Source of the DNA: Paenibacillus lautus NBRC 15380
GTDB lineage: Bacteria; Bacillota; Bacilli; Paenibacillales; Paenibacillaceae
DNA length: 36,137 nt
NCBI RefSeq assembly: GCF_004000945.1
Contig: NZ_BIMF01000035.1
Location: 1-36,137 of the forward strand
Direction of reading: 5' to 3'
Shown: piece after piece, positions 8,092 through 16,271 of the stretch
How the letters are laid out: each line of letters starts with the position of its first letter
Numbering within the stretch: the stretch's first letter is position 1
Translations under genes and position numbers: made by a program
Notes under the pieces: generated by a model
Database searches by the model: none
The model's input: only the letters and a program-made list of their open reading frames with translations
What the model was told of the DNA's origin: nothing

Positions 8092-9282
8092 TTACGCCCC
8101 TGCAGCATGCACCTCGAACACCCCCGCAGCGCCCATACCGCCGCCGATGCACATGCTCACGACGCCGTAGCCGCCGCCGCGGCGGGCGAGCTCGGATACA
8201 AGGCTGACGGTCAGCTTGGCACCGGTGCAGCCGAGCGGGTGACCGAGCGCAATGGCGCCGCCGTTGACATTGACCTTGCTCTCATCGATATTAAGCGCGC
8301 GGATGATGTGGAGGCATTGCGAAGCAAACGCTTCGTTAATCTCGAACACATCGACCTGATCCAGCTCGATGCCCGCCATGCGCAGTGCCTTCGGAATCGC
8401 TTCGACGGGGCCGACGCCCATAATCTCCGGCTCTACACCTGCCAGGGCAAAGGATTTGAAGGTAGCCAGCGGGGTAAGGCCCAGCTCCTCCGCTTTCTCG
8501 CGGCTCATGACGGCTACGGCCGCCGCGCCGTCACTCGTCTGAGACGCGTTGCCCGCCGTAACCGAGCCGCCAAGGGCAAAGGCCGGCTTCAGTCTGGCCA
8601 GCACATCCGGGGTCGTGTCCGGCCGGACCCCTTCATCCGTATCGCAGGCAAAGGTTTTGCTGCGCACCTTCCCCTGCTCATCGGCCGCAGCTAGGGTTAC
8701 ATTCACCGGTACGATCTCGTCCCGGAACTTGCCTTCCGCGATAGCAGCGGCGGCCTTACGGTGACTGCTGGCCGCGAAGGCATCCTGCGCTTCGCGGGTG
8801 ATGCCGAAGCGGCGGGCCACCTCTTCCGCCGTGTGGCCCATGCCGATGTACACCTCCGACATCTCTTCGACGATGGTCGGATGCGGTGCCGGCTTGAAGC
8901 CGGTCATCGGCACATGGCTCATGCTCTCGACACCGCCGGCGACGATCACCTCGGCATGGCCGAGCATAATGCGCTCCGCTGCAAAAGCAATCGCCTGAAG
9001 CCCCGAGGAGCAGAAGCGATTGACGGTCAATGCGGGAACCGTGACCGGATACCCCGCATACAGCGAGATAATCCGCGCAACATTCAGGCCTTGCTCGCCT
9101 TCCGGCATTGCGCAGCCGAGGATGATGTCCTCGACATCCTCTTTTTTCAAGCCCGGCGCACGCTCAATGACGGCTTCCAGTACGGCTTTGCCGAGATCCT
9201 CTACGCGCGTCTGGGCAAAACTGCCCTTCTTCGCCTTCCCCACCGGGGTGCGAGCAAGGGATACTATGACTGCTTCTCTCAT
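8092..9282 (-). CDS. fadA: Acetyl-CoA acyltransferase (3-ketoacyl-CoA thiolase)
   Basis: 396-residue thiolase that cleaves 3-ketoacyl-CoA with CoA, releasing acetyl-CoA and a shortened acyl-CoA, the last step of the beta-oxidation cycle. The catalytic triad is intact: Cys91 in NRFCSSGLQ, His348 in GHPLGCTGAK, Cys378 in SMCIGGGMGA. The ATG at 9282, six bases after GAGGTG, gives MREAVIVSLARTPVGKAKKG, as in Bacillus FadA; the in-frame GTG at 9291 overlaps the ribosome site and is rejected. It lies downstream of the 3-hydroxyacyl-CoA dehydrogenase/hydratase gene, as in the Bacillus fadN-fadA-fadE order. Confidence 0.96.
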   Translation of the reverse strand: MREAVIVSLARTPVGKAKKGSFAQTRVEDLGKAVLEAVIERAPGLKKEDVEDIILGCAMPEGEQGLNVARIISLYAGYPVTVPALTVNRFCSSGLQAIAFAAERIMLGHAEVIVAGGVESMSHVPMTGFKPAPHPTIVEEMSEVYIGMGHTAEEVARRFGITREAQDAFAASSHRKAAAAIAEGKFRDEIVPVNVTLAAADEQGKVRSKTFACDTDEGVRPDTTPDVLARLKPAFALGGSVTAGNASQTSDGAAAVAVMSREKAEELGLTPLATFKSFALAGVEPEIMGVGPVEAIPKALRMAGIELDQVDVFEINEAFASQCLHIIRALNIDESKVNVNGGAIALGHPLGCTGAKLTVSLVSELARRGGGYGVVSMCIGGGMGAAGVFEVHAAGA

Positions 9283-9519
9283 GCCATTCACCTCATCAAC
9301 TTAAAATGGTTGGAGCCAATACCGTGTTTATAATTGCTGGCCGCTAATCGGCCGTGAAATGAATTCGTAATGGGTGGAGCTAATACTGATTAAAGAGCCG
9401 CCACTATCAAACTTCAGCAGTATGGATAACCTGCCGCCGTGTACTGTATGCACCGTTGATTTGGCGAATCGTACGTTGCGAATGATAGATCATCTCTTAG
9501 CTGAGAAGCTCTCATCGCC

Positions 9520-11961
9520 CTAATTCCGCAGCGGCTTGCCTTTTGCCAGCATATGCTGCATGCGCTGCTGGGTCTTGACCTCACCGAGCAGACTGAGGAA
9601 CGCTTCGCGCTCCAGGTCGAGCAGATGCTGCTCACTCACGACCGTTCCCGCAGGGACGTCGCCGCCCGTCAGGATGTGCGCCAGCTTCTTCGCGATCAAC
9701 AGATCGTGATCGCTGATATAGCCGCTACGCTTCATGTCGATGGCACCCATCTGAAGCACGGCCCGGCCGTCGCGGCCGACAACGCGTGCTTTGCCCGGCT
9801 GCGGCGGAGCATAGCCTGCCCGGTCCATCTCTAATACCGCTTGCTTCGCTTCATGGATCCGGTAGTCCTGGTTCATGACCACCGAATCTCCGCTCCGCCC
9901 ATATCCCATGCGGATCGCTTCATGTCCGCTGGTCGATGCCTTGGCCATCGCCACCATCTCGAAAATTTTGTTGATCTCCGGCTGGAGGTCGCTGTCCTTA
10001 TCGGGATGACGGTTGCTGGTCATGAGCGCCAGCTCCTTGCAGCCGCCGCCTGCCGGGATGAGGCCGACCCCCGTCTCCACGAGACCGAAATAGGTCTCCG
10101 CAGAGAAAATGATTCGGTCAGCAGGCAGGCACGCTTCCACGCCGCCGCCGAGTGTCATCCGGTGAGGCGCGGCCACAACCGGCTTTTCCAGTGCTTTCAG
10201 CTTCATCATGCTGCCCTGGAACAGACGGATGATGTCATCCACCTCATCCCAGTCGCCGCTCTGCGCTTCCATTAGCATGAGCATCAGATTGGCGCCGACG
10301 CAGAAGTTGCGGCCTTCGTTCGCCAGCACCAGCCCGCGGTAATTTGCCCGAACCTCTTCTACGCTCTGCTGAATCATGACCAAAATATCGGCACCGATTG
10401 CATTGTTCGGCGAAGTGAATTCAAGGCACGCCACGCCATCCCCAATATCGATCAGATTCGCCCCCGTATTCGAGCGGATGATCCGGTTTTGCGATTTGAG
10501 CGCCTGCAGCGAGATCAGCTCAGGCTGAACCTCTACGCCCTTGTACTCGCCTTTGAAATAATGGAACACCTCGCCGTCCTTCTGCTGATAGAAGGACTTG
10601 TTGCCGGCGGCAATCCAATCCTTCACCCAAGCCGGGACCGCCGTGCCCTCCGCTTCCATGCGCTGCACGGATTCCGGCAGTCCGATCAGATCCCAGGTCT
10701 CGAAAGGACCGAGCTCCCAGTTGAAGCCCCATTTCATCGCGTTGTCGATGTCCTGGATGGAATCGGCGATCTCTCCCAGCTTGTCGGCCGCATAAACAAG
10801 CACTTGCTTCAATACATTCCAAGCCAGTTCCGAGTAACGGTCCTGCGTTCCCAGGAATGCCTTGATCTTCCGCTTGGCTCCCTTCACCGCCTTGGCGGCT
10901 TCGATGGAAGCGGAGCTCACTTTGGCGCTCGGATTGTACTCCATCGTGGACAGGTTAAGCGATAAGATTTTGCTGCCTTGTTCGCTCTTTACTTTTTTAT
11001 AGAATCCCTGGCCGCCCTTCTCACCGATCCAGCCGCGGGTGACGAGTTCATTCATGACATCGGGAACCGTGAACACGTCCTTCTCGTTCCCGTCCGGTAC
11101 GGAGTCGTACACGTTTCTCGCAACGTGCACGAAGGTATCGATGCCAACCAAATCCAGCGTACGGAAGGTGGCACTCTTCGGTCGCCCCAGAACAGGCCCG
11201 GTGGCCGCATCCACTTCCTCCACGGTATAGCTGTTCTTCACCATCTCTTGCAGCGTGACCAGAAGACCGTAGGTGCCGATCCGGTTCGAGATGAAGTTCG
11301 GCGTATCCTTCGCAAGCACAACCCCTTTACCAAGGCGCTTCGTGCAGAAATCAACCATAAACTTCGTAATGTCCGGATCGGTATCATAACCCGGGATAAT
11401 CTCCAGCAGCTTCATATGACGCGGCGGATTGAAGAAATGGGTCCCCAGGAAGTGGCTGCGGAATTCCTCGCTGCAGTCCTCGACCATCGCATTCACGGAA
11501 ATGCCGGAGGTATTCGTGCTGACGATCGATCCTTCCTTACGTACGCCCTCAATCTGTTTGAAAATGCTTTTCTTGATCTCCAGGCGCTCCGTGACCACCT
11601 CAATGATCCAGTCCACGTCCTTCAACTGGCTCAGATGATCCTCGGTATTCCCCGGGGTGATCCGGCCCACAAAATCGGCGCTGTACAGCGGAGCCGTGCT
11701 GGATTTAGGCAGAGCGGCAATCGCTTTGGAGGCCAGCCTGTTTCGTACCTTCGGATGATCCAGCGTCAGTCCGGCTTTTTCCTCCTCCGCGCTCAAGGAA
11801 TTCGGAACGATGTCGAGCAGCAGGCAGGGAATGCCCGCATTCGCGAGATGGGCGGCGATCCCCGACCCCATGACGCCGGAGCCGATCACCGCGGCTTTGG
11901 TTATGTTTCGACTTGCGACACCGGAACCGTTGACGGCTTCTTTGGTAATGGTATTACTCAT
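9520..11961 (-). CDS. fadN: 3-hydroxyacyl-CoA dehydrogenase / enoyl-CoA hydratase fusion
   Basis: 813-residue bifunctional beta-oxidation enzyme of the Bacillus FadN (YusL) type. The N-terminal NAD-binding domain shows VIGSGVMGSGIAAHLANAG (about 25-43), followed by the 3HCDH segments (FLGTHFFNPPRHMKLLEII, GVVLAKDTPNFISNRIG). The hydratase (crotonase) domain is C-terminal, about 500-720, with NEGRNFCVGANL, a GGGVEACL segment and the acidic FGLVETGVGLIPAGGG. The domain order is the reverse of E. coli FadB. The start at 11961 follows AGGAGG and overlaps the stop of the upstream Fe-S gene in an ATGA, so translation is probably coupled. The downstream fadA begins 237 nt later. Confidence 0.95.
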   Translation of the reverse strand: MSNTITKEAVNGSGVASRNITKAAVIGSGVMGSGIAAHLANAGIPCLLLDIVPNSLSAEEEKAGLTLDHPKVRNRLASKAIAALPKSSTAPLYSADFVGRITPGNTEDHLSQLKDVDWIIEVVTERLEIKKSIFKQIEGVRKEGSIVSTNTSGISVNAMVEDCSEEFRSHFLGTHFFNPPRHMKLLEIIPGYDTDPDITKFMVDFCTKRLGKGVVLAKDTPNFISNRIGTYGLLVTLQEMVKNSYTVEEVDAATGPVLGRPKSATFRTLDLVGIDTFVHVARNVYDSVPDGNEKDVFTVPDVMNELVTRGWIGEKGGQGFYKKVKSEQGSKILSLNLSTMEYNPSAKVSSASIEAAKAVKGAKRKIKAFLGTQDRYSELAWNVLKQVLVYAADKLGEIADSIQDIDNAMKWGFNWELGPFETWDLIGLPESVQRMEAEGTAVPAWVKDWIAAGNKSFYQQKDGEVFHYFKGEYKGVEVQPELISLQALKSQNRIIRSNTGANLIDIGDGVACLEFTSPNNAIGADILVMIQQSVEEVRANYRGLVLANEGRNFCVGANLMLMLMEAQSGDWDEVDDIIRLFQGSMMKLKALEKPVVAAPHRMTLGGGVEACLPADRIIFSAETYFGLVETGVGLIPAGGGCKELALMTSNRHPDKDSDLQPEINKIFEMVAMAKASTSGHEAIRMGYGRSGDSVVMNQDYRIHEAKQAVLEMDRAGYAPPQPGKARVVGRDGRAVLQMGAIDMKRSGYISDHDLLIAKKLAHILTGGDVPAGTVVSEQHLLDLEREAFLSLLGEVKTQQRMQHMLAKGKPLRN

Positions 11962-14138
11962 TGCACAACGACCTCCTGTTCATGGATTTCGGATAGACCG
12001 AATACGGATAACTCCAGAATTTCCGCGATATCTCGCGTTTTTACGCTTTCTTCTACTTCCTTCAGCTTCGTGCCGTCCTCCAGCATCGTCAGACAGAACG
12101 GACAAGCCGAACTGATCATCGTCGGGGATACGGTCAGCGCCTGCTCGGTACGCGCCAGATTCACGCGCTTGCCCGCGTCCTCTTCCATCCACATCTGCCC
12201 GCCGCCGGCCCCGCAGCACATCCCGTTCTCGCGATTCCGCTCCATCTCCAGGAGCTCAACGCCAGGAATGGCGCGAAGCACGCTGCGCGGCTGATCGTAC
12301 ACATGGTTATACCGTCCAAGGTAGCAGGAGTCATGATAGGTGATTTTCTCCTGAACCTGGTATTTAGGCTTAAGACGCCCTTCCTTCACCAGCTGGTCCA
12401 GCAGCTCCGTATGATGAATGACCTCGGCTTCAAGCCCAAACTCCGGGTACTCGTTCTTCAAAATATTGAAGGTATGCGGACAAGCTGTAACGATTCGCTT
12501 CACATCGTACTTCTGGAATGTCTCGATGTTCTCCGTGCACAGCTGCTGGAACAGAAATTCATTGCCCATCCGGCGCGGCGTATCGCCCGAATTCTTCTCC
12601 TCGTTGCCGAGAATGGCGAAATTGACGCCCGCTTCATTCATAAGCCGGACAAAAGCCTTGGTGATCTTGCGGCTGCGATTATCGTAAGAGCCCATGGAGC
12701 CGACAAAGAACAGCACGTCGAAATCCGGGTTTTCCTTCACGGTCGGAATCTTCAGATTCAAAGTCCCTTCCGGATCGACCTCCTTCACCCACTTGCTCCG
12801 GTCCGCGCGGCTGATTCCCCAAGGGTTGCCTTGTCGCTCGATGTTTTGCATCGCGCGCTGGCCTTCCTGCGGCACGCTGCCCTCCATCAGAACGAGATGA
12901 CGCCGGAGGTCCACGATTTTATCGACATGCTCATTCGCGACCGGACATTGATCCTCGCAGTTTCGGCAGGTCGTGCACGCCCAAATCTCTTCTTCCGTCA
13001 TGACGCCGCCGATCAATTGAATGTCCTTCGGGTCTACTCCCTCGACTTGGTGCCAAGAGCGCTTCTGCACATCCATCGTCGGTCCGATATCGGTGATGCC
13101 CTCGCCCTTCCAGCCGACAAGCGCCAGATCCGTCGCAGCCATCGTGTGGGAGCCGGGTGATCCAAACACCGAGGCAGGCATCCATGCTGATTTGGAGGTG
13201 AGCGCGGCCCCTTTTTCCGTGAGATGATCCCTTAGCTTCACAATCATGTGCATCGGCGACAGCAGCTTGCCTGTATTCGATGCCGGGCACACGTTGGTGC
13301 ACCTTCCGCACTCGACGCAGGCATAGAAATCCAGCATCTGTTTCTGCGTGAAGTCCTCGATTTTGCCGACCCCAAATTCCTCGGCCTCCTCATCCTCCAG
13401 ATCCAGCTTGCTGAGCTTACTCGGGGGATCGGTGCGGCGTACCAGAATGTTGATCGGCGCCGTAATGAGATGAAAATGCTTCGATTGCGGTACATAGATA
13501 AGGAACGACAACAGAATCAACAGATGCAGCCACCAGAACGCGTAATAGCAAACCGTCACCGCCACCGGCGGCATCCAGGCAAACACGGCCGCAATACTTG
13601 ATGAGATCGGGGCCATTGCCGACCACGCCAGTCCTTCCATGAGCCGTTCAAAAGCCATCGTCAGCAGCACCGAAGCCATCAGCGTGGTGATGAAAAATAC
13701 GACAATGCTTGGCTTCCAGCCTCGCTTGAGCCGTTTCAGCTTCTCGCCATAGCGGCGATATGCCGCGTAACCGATGGCCAGCAGAATCAGCGCAACCGTA
13801 ATCTCCTGCATGAGGATAAAGCCGGCGTGCCCCGGTATCGGCAGGCTGTGACCCGACAGCCCTTTCCAGATGATGTCGAGCGCTCCGAACTGCAAAATGA
13901 TAAATCCATAAAACACGATAAAGTGCATGATGCCGCTCTTGCGATCCTTAAACAGCTTGCTCTGTCCGAATACCTGGATGGCGAATTGGCTCAGGCGTTC
14001 CTTCAGATCCTTCTTCAGATTCGCTGGCTTGCCCAAACGGATATACAGGTACCGGCGATACACCACGGTGGCGAACATATACACCGCCCAACCGGTGATC
14101 AAGACAAAGAGCAGCGCGTTGATTAATGTTAGAATCAT
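11958..14138 (-). CDS. fadF: Membrane Fe-S oxidoreductase FadF, ETF:menaquinone type
   Basis: 726-residue fusion. N-terminal membrane segments (about 1-245, NarI-gamma-like with several histidines) are followed by two 4Fe-4S motifs, CVECGRCTNVCP (about 272) and CTTCRNCEDQCP (about 386). Two cysteine-rich CCG domains as in heterodisulfide reductase HdrB follow (TACPHTFN near 551, GMCCGAGGGQMW near 638, SSACPFCLTML). Homologues include Bacillus FadF (YwjF) and the EtfD/EMO proteins reported to pass electrons from reduced EtfBA to menaquinone. First gene of the minus-strand fad cluster, opposite fadR-etfB-etfA, which supports that role by inference. The ATG follows AAGGAG; the downstream gene overlaps by 4 nt. 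Confidence 0.92.
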   Translation of the reverse strand: MILTLINALLFVLITGWAVYMFATVVYRRYLYIRLGKPANLKKDLKERLSQFAIQVFGQSKLFKDRKSGIMHFIVFYGFIILQFGALDIIWKGLSGHSLPIPGHAGFILMQEITVALILLAIGYAAYRRYGEKLKRLKRGWKPSIVVFFITTLMASVLLTMAFERLMEGLAWSAMAPISSSIAAVFAWMPPVAVTVCYYAFWWLHLLILLSFLIYVPQSKHFHLITAPINILVRRTDPPSKLSKLDLEDEEAEEFGVGKIEDFTQKQMLDFYACVECGRCTNVCPASNTGKLLSPMHMIVKLRDHLTEKGAALTSKSAWMPASVFGSPGSHTMAATDLALVGWKGEGITDIGPTMDVQKRSWHQVEGVDPKDIQLIGGVMTEEEIWACTTCRNCEDQCPVANEHVDKIVDLRRHLVLMEGSVPQEGQRAMQNIERQGNPWGISRADRSKWVKEVDPEGTLNLKIPTVKENPDFDVLFFVGSMGSYDNRSRKITKAFVRLMNEAGVNFAILGNEEKNSGDTPRRMGNEFLFQQLCTENIETFQKYDVKRIVTACPHTFNILKNEYPEFGLEAEVIHHTELLDQLVKEGRLKPKYQVQEKITYHDSCYLGRYNHVYDQPRSVLRAIPGVELLEMERNRENGMCCGAGGGQMWMEEDAGKRVNLARTEQALTVSPTMISSACPFCLTMLEDGTKLKEVEESVKTRDIAEILELSVFGLSEIHEQEVVVQ

Positions 14139-14263
14139 CTCTCTCAGCTCCTTGCGTTAAAAAATCCTTCTTTCTTCTGGTAGTCTGGTGCAGCATCCCA
14201 TTTCCCGAAGCTCCTGTCACTCCTTCCAAAACCTCTTGTCATGTGTTCATGTCAGGGCCATAT

Positions 14264-14278
14264 ATGAAGCGCTTTCAT
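14264..14278. promoter_or_regulatory. Imperfect cre-like palindrome upstream of fadF
   Basis: ATGAAGCGCTTTCAT resembles the CcpA-binding cre core TGAAAGCGCTTTCA but is one base short in one half. Fatty-acid degradation operons in B. subtilis are catabolite-repressed through cre sites, and this lies 126 nt before fadF. It is only suggestive. Confidence 0.3.
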
Positions 14279-14513
14279 TAGAGTAGCGAAAATAGACCTC
14301 CACATCGTGCCGTGCCGACCACTCTAAACCGAACTTCATCGTTTCTGGCTGCATCTCTTCATCCGTACAACGCTCTCATCTGTACTTGCCTGCGGATACC
14401 CAGTGACTTGTTTCTTCCGGTTGAACTGCCGTCTATTGCTCTGATATGAACGCCTTATTCTGCTGCTCTGATCCATCTGCTTCATCGATTCCACGCTTCT
14501 TCGTAACCCATCG

Positions 14514-14542
14514 TTGACAATGACATGAACGTATTTTATGAT
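14514..14542 (+). promoter_or_regulatory. Sigma-A promoter of fadR-etfB-etfA
   Basis: TTGACA (14514-14519), a 17-base spacer, and TATGAT (14537-14542): a near-consensus promoter. Predicted transcription would begin near 14549, placing the FadR box just inside the transcript. Confidence 0.85.
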
Positions 14543-14554
14543 GGATACAAGAAA

Positions 14555-14572
14555 TGAATGAGTATTCATTCA
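14555..14572. promoter_or_regulatory. FadR operator (FadR box)
   Basis: TGAATGAGTATTCATTCA has perfect 7-base arms (TGAATGA/TCATTCA) around GTAT. It fits the B. subtilis FadR consensus TGAATGA-N-TA-N-TCATTCA. It sits about +7 to +24 from the predicted fadR start point, an ideal roadblock or autorepression position. In B. subtilis FadR leaves DNA when long-chain acyl-CoA binds. Confidence 0.9.
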
Positions 14573-14607
14573 TAATTTTAACTGTATTCTAACACCGGGG
14601 TGAGCAT

Positions 14608-15198
14608 ATGACAAGTAAAAAAAATGAAAAATACCACCTTATTCTCCAGGGCGCCCTGAAAGTATTCGCCGAGAACGGCTACCACCGGTCCCAGGTATCC
14701 AAGATCGCCAAGGCTGCCGGCGTAGCTGACGGCACCATCTATTTGTACTTCAAGAGAAAGGAGGATATCCTGATCCGCCTGTTCCAGGAGAAGCTTGGCG
14801 AGCTGGTCGGCAAATTTCACGAAAGCGTGGAAGGATCCACGGACGCCGTGGAAGCGCTGCGGACGGTGTGCAGCATCCATTTCTCGGAGCTCGAGAGCAA
14901 CCCTGAGCTTGCTTATGTCACGCAGATTGAGCTGCGGCAGAGCGATCTGGAGCTGCGCAAGGAAATCGGCAGCGCATTGAAGCCATATATTGTGCTGATC
15001 GAGAATATCCTGGAACAGGGCATGAAAGAACAGAAATTCCGTTCCGATCTGAACGTCAAACTGGTGCGCAACCTGATTTTTGGCGCGATGGACGAAGCGG
15101 TAACCTCTTGGCTGATCTCCGGCCGCAAGTATTCTCTGTCCGATCAGGCGGATGAGACGCTTAGCTTTTTCCTGAACGGTGTTTCCGGCGGTCAATAA
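14608..15198 (+). CDS. fadR: TetR-family fatty-acid degradation repressor FadR
   Basis: 196-residue TetR/AcrR regulator. The helix-turn-helix (about 20-50) contains SQVSKIAKAAGVADGTIYLY, nearly the same as in Bacillus FadR (YsiA), and the C-terminal ligand domain carries TQIELRQSDLELRKE, also typical. The length is that of the family. It should repress fad genes and release DNA on binding long-chain acyl-CoA. The ATG at 14608 follows GGGGTG. Its own promoter carries a perfect FadR box, so autorepression is likely. It heads an operon with etfB 38 nt downstream, as FadR-EtfB-EtfA are grouped in the Bacillus lcfA operon. Confidence 0.94.
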   Translation: MTSKKNEKYHLILQGALKVFAENGYHRSQVSKIAKAAGVADGTIYLYFKRKEDILIRLFQEKLGELVGKFHESVEGSTDAVEALRTVCSIHFSELESNPELAYVTQIELRQSDLELRKEIGSALKPYIVLIENILEQGMKEQKFRSDLNVKLVRNLIFGAMDEAVTSWLISGRKYSLSDQADETLSFFLNGVSGGQ

Positions 15199-15236
15199 GT
15201 CCCGCTGATATTCATATTGAAGGGAGCGTTTAACCG

Positions 15237-16004
15237 ATGAAGATTGTGGTATTGCTTAAACAGACCTTTGACACGGAGGAAAAAATTACGATTGAGAACG
15301 GATCGATTGCCGAGGATGGGGTGAAATTTGTCATCAATCCGTATGACGAGTATGCGGTGGAGGAAGCCGTGAAGCTGCGGGATGACCACGGCGGCAGCGT
15401 GACACTCCTATCCGTCGGACCAGATCGTACGGCGGAGGCCCTGCGGACGGCTCTGGCCATGGGCGCCGATGATGCCGTGCTGATCTCCGACGAGCGAATT
15501 CCAGACGATGAATATGCGGTATCGAAGGTGCTGTATGCGTATTTGTCCAAGGAAAGCCCGGATCTGATCCTTGGCGGCAACTTCTCCGTGGATCGCGGTT
15601 CGGGTCAGGTGGCCATTCGCCTGGCGAGCCTTCTCGGTATTTCGCATGCCGGCTCCATTACCAAGCTTACGCTGAACGGTACCACGGCTGAAGTACATCG
15701 GGATGCGGAAGGCGATCTTGAAGTGCTGGAAGTTCAGCTCCCAGCGATCTTCACGGCACAGCAGGGATTGAACGAACCCCGCTATCCATCGCTGCCTGGC
15801 ATCATGAAGGCAAAGAAAAAGCCATTTCAGACGTTGACCCTGGATGATCTCGGGTTATCGGAGGCCGATATCCAGCCGGCAACGAAGCAAAGCGAGCTGT
15901 CCTTGCCGCCGGAGCGAAGTGCCGGACGCATTCTGAAGGGCGAGCCTGCCGAAGTAGCACATGAGCTGGTATCCTTGCTCCGCACCCAGTCGAAAGTGAT
16001 CTAA
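15237..16004 (+). CDS. etfB: Electron transfer flavoprotein beta subunit
   Basis: 255-residue EtfB, the AMP-binding subunit of the heterodimeric flavoprotein that takes electrons from acyl-CoA dehydrogenase. It starts MKIVVLLKQTFDTEEKI and shows INPYDEYAVEEAVKL, a GADDAVLISD segment and LGGNFSVDRGSGQV. The C-terminal recognition region contains LPAIFTAQQGLNEPRYPSLP, the usual docking loop for dehydrogenases. The ribosome site GAAGGGAG precedes the ATG at 15237. It follows fadR by 38 nt and precedes etfA, so the ETF is produced under FadR control together with the divergent fadE and fadF partners. Confidence 0.96.
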   Translation: MKIVVLLKQTFDTEEKITIENGSIAEDGVKFVINPYDEYAVEEAVKLRDDHGGSVTLLSVGPDRTAEALRTALAMGADDAVLISDERIPDDEYAVSKVLYAYLSKESPDLILGGNFSVDRGSGQVAIRLASLLGISHAGSITKLTLNGTTAEVHRDAEGDLEVLEVQLPAIFTAQQGLNEPRYPSLPGIMKAKKKPFQTLTLDDLGLSEADIQPATKQSELSLPPERSAGRILKGEPAEVAHELVSLLRTQSKVI

Positions 16005-16271
16005 TTAGCGGGTGTACAGGTGTGCCCCTTTGACTCTTGCTATTGAATGCGGTTACACAGCACCGACAGAGAGCCATGTCATCATTCCTTATGTATTCTG
16101 ATTGTATGGTTTACGGGATGTCCGTCATGCACGCTTTTCGCTTGATACGTTTCGCGAATCCGAGCAGCAGCGGTCGGAGGAAATCTCCACAATTCGCTTA
16201 GGTTGCTCAGGCTGGTTCAATCGTCAAACTCTCTTCACTTCAATCTCAAATGGATCCTAGGAGGTTATGAT
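16005..16271. other. 267-nt etfB-etfA gap, no gene seen
   Basis: Unusually long spacing for this pair. No open frame with a ribosome site, no terminator with a T-run, and no promoter I would defend. The region is GC-mixed and contains only weak short hairpins. Confidence 0.5.

Larger units (their letters stand above)
14139..14607. other. Divergent fadF-fadR control region
   Basis: 469 nt without a supported gene. It holds the fadR promoter (14514-14542), the FadR box (14555-14572) and an imperfect cre-like palindrome (14264-14278). A minus-strand promoter for fadF was not clearly found. If fadF is controlled by the same FadR box, its leader would be about 400 nt. The open frame at 14336-14569 has no ribosome site and is not called. 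Confidence 0.7.

Noticed and set aside
10978..12294. A 438-codon open frame opposite fadN and fadF
   Set aside because: Antisense to clearly recognised enzyme genes, with no ribosome site and no sensible product.
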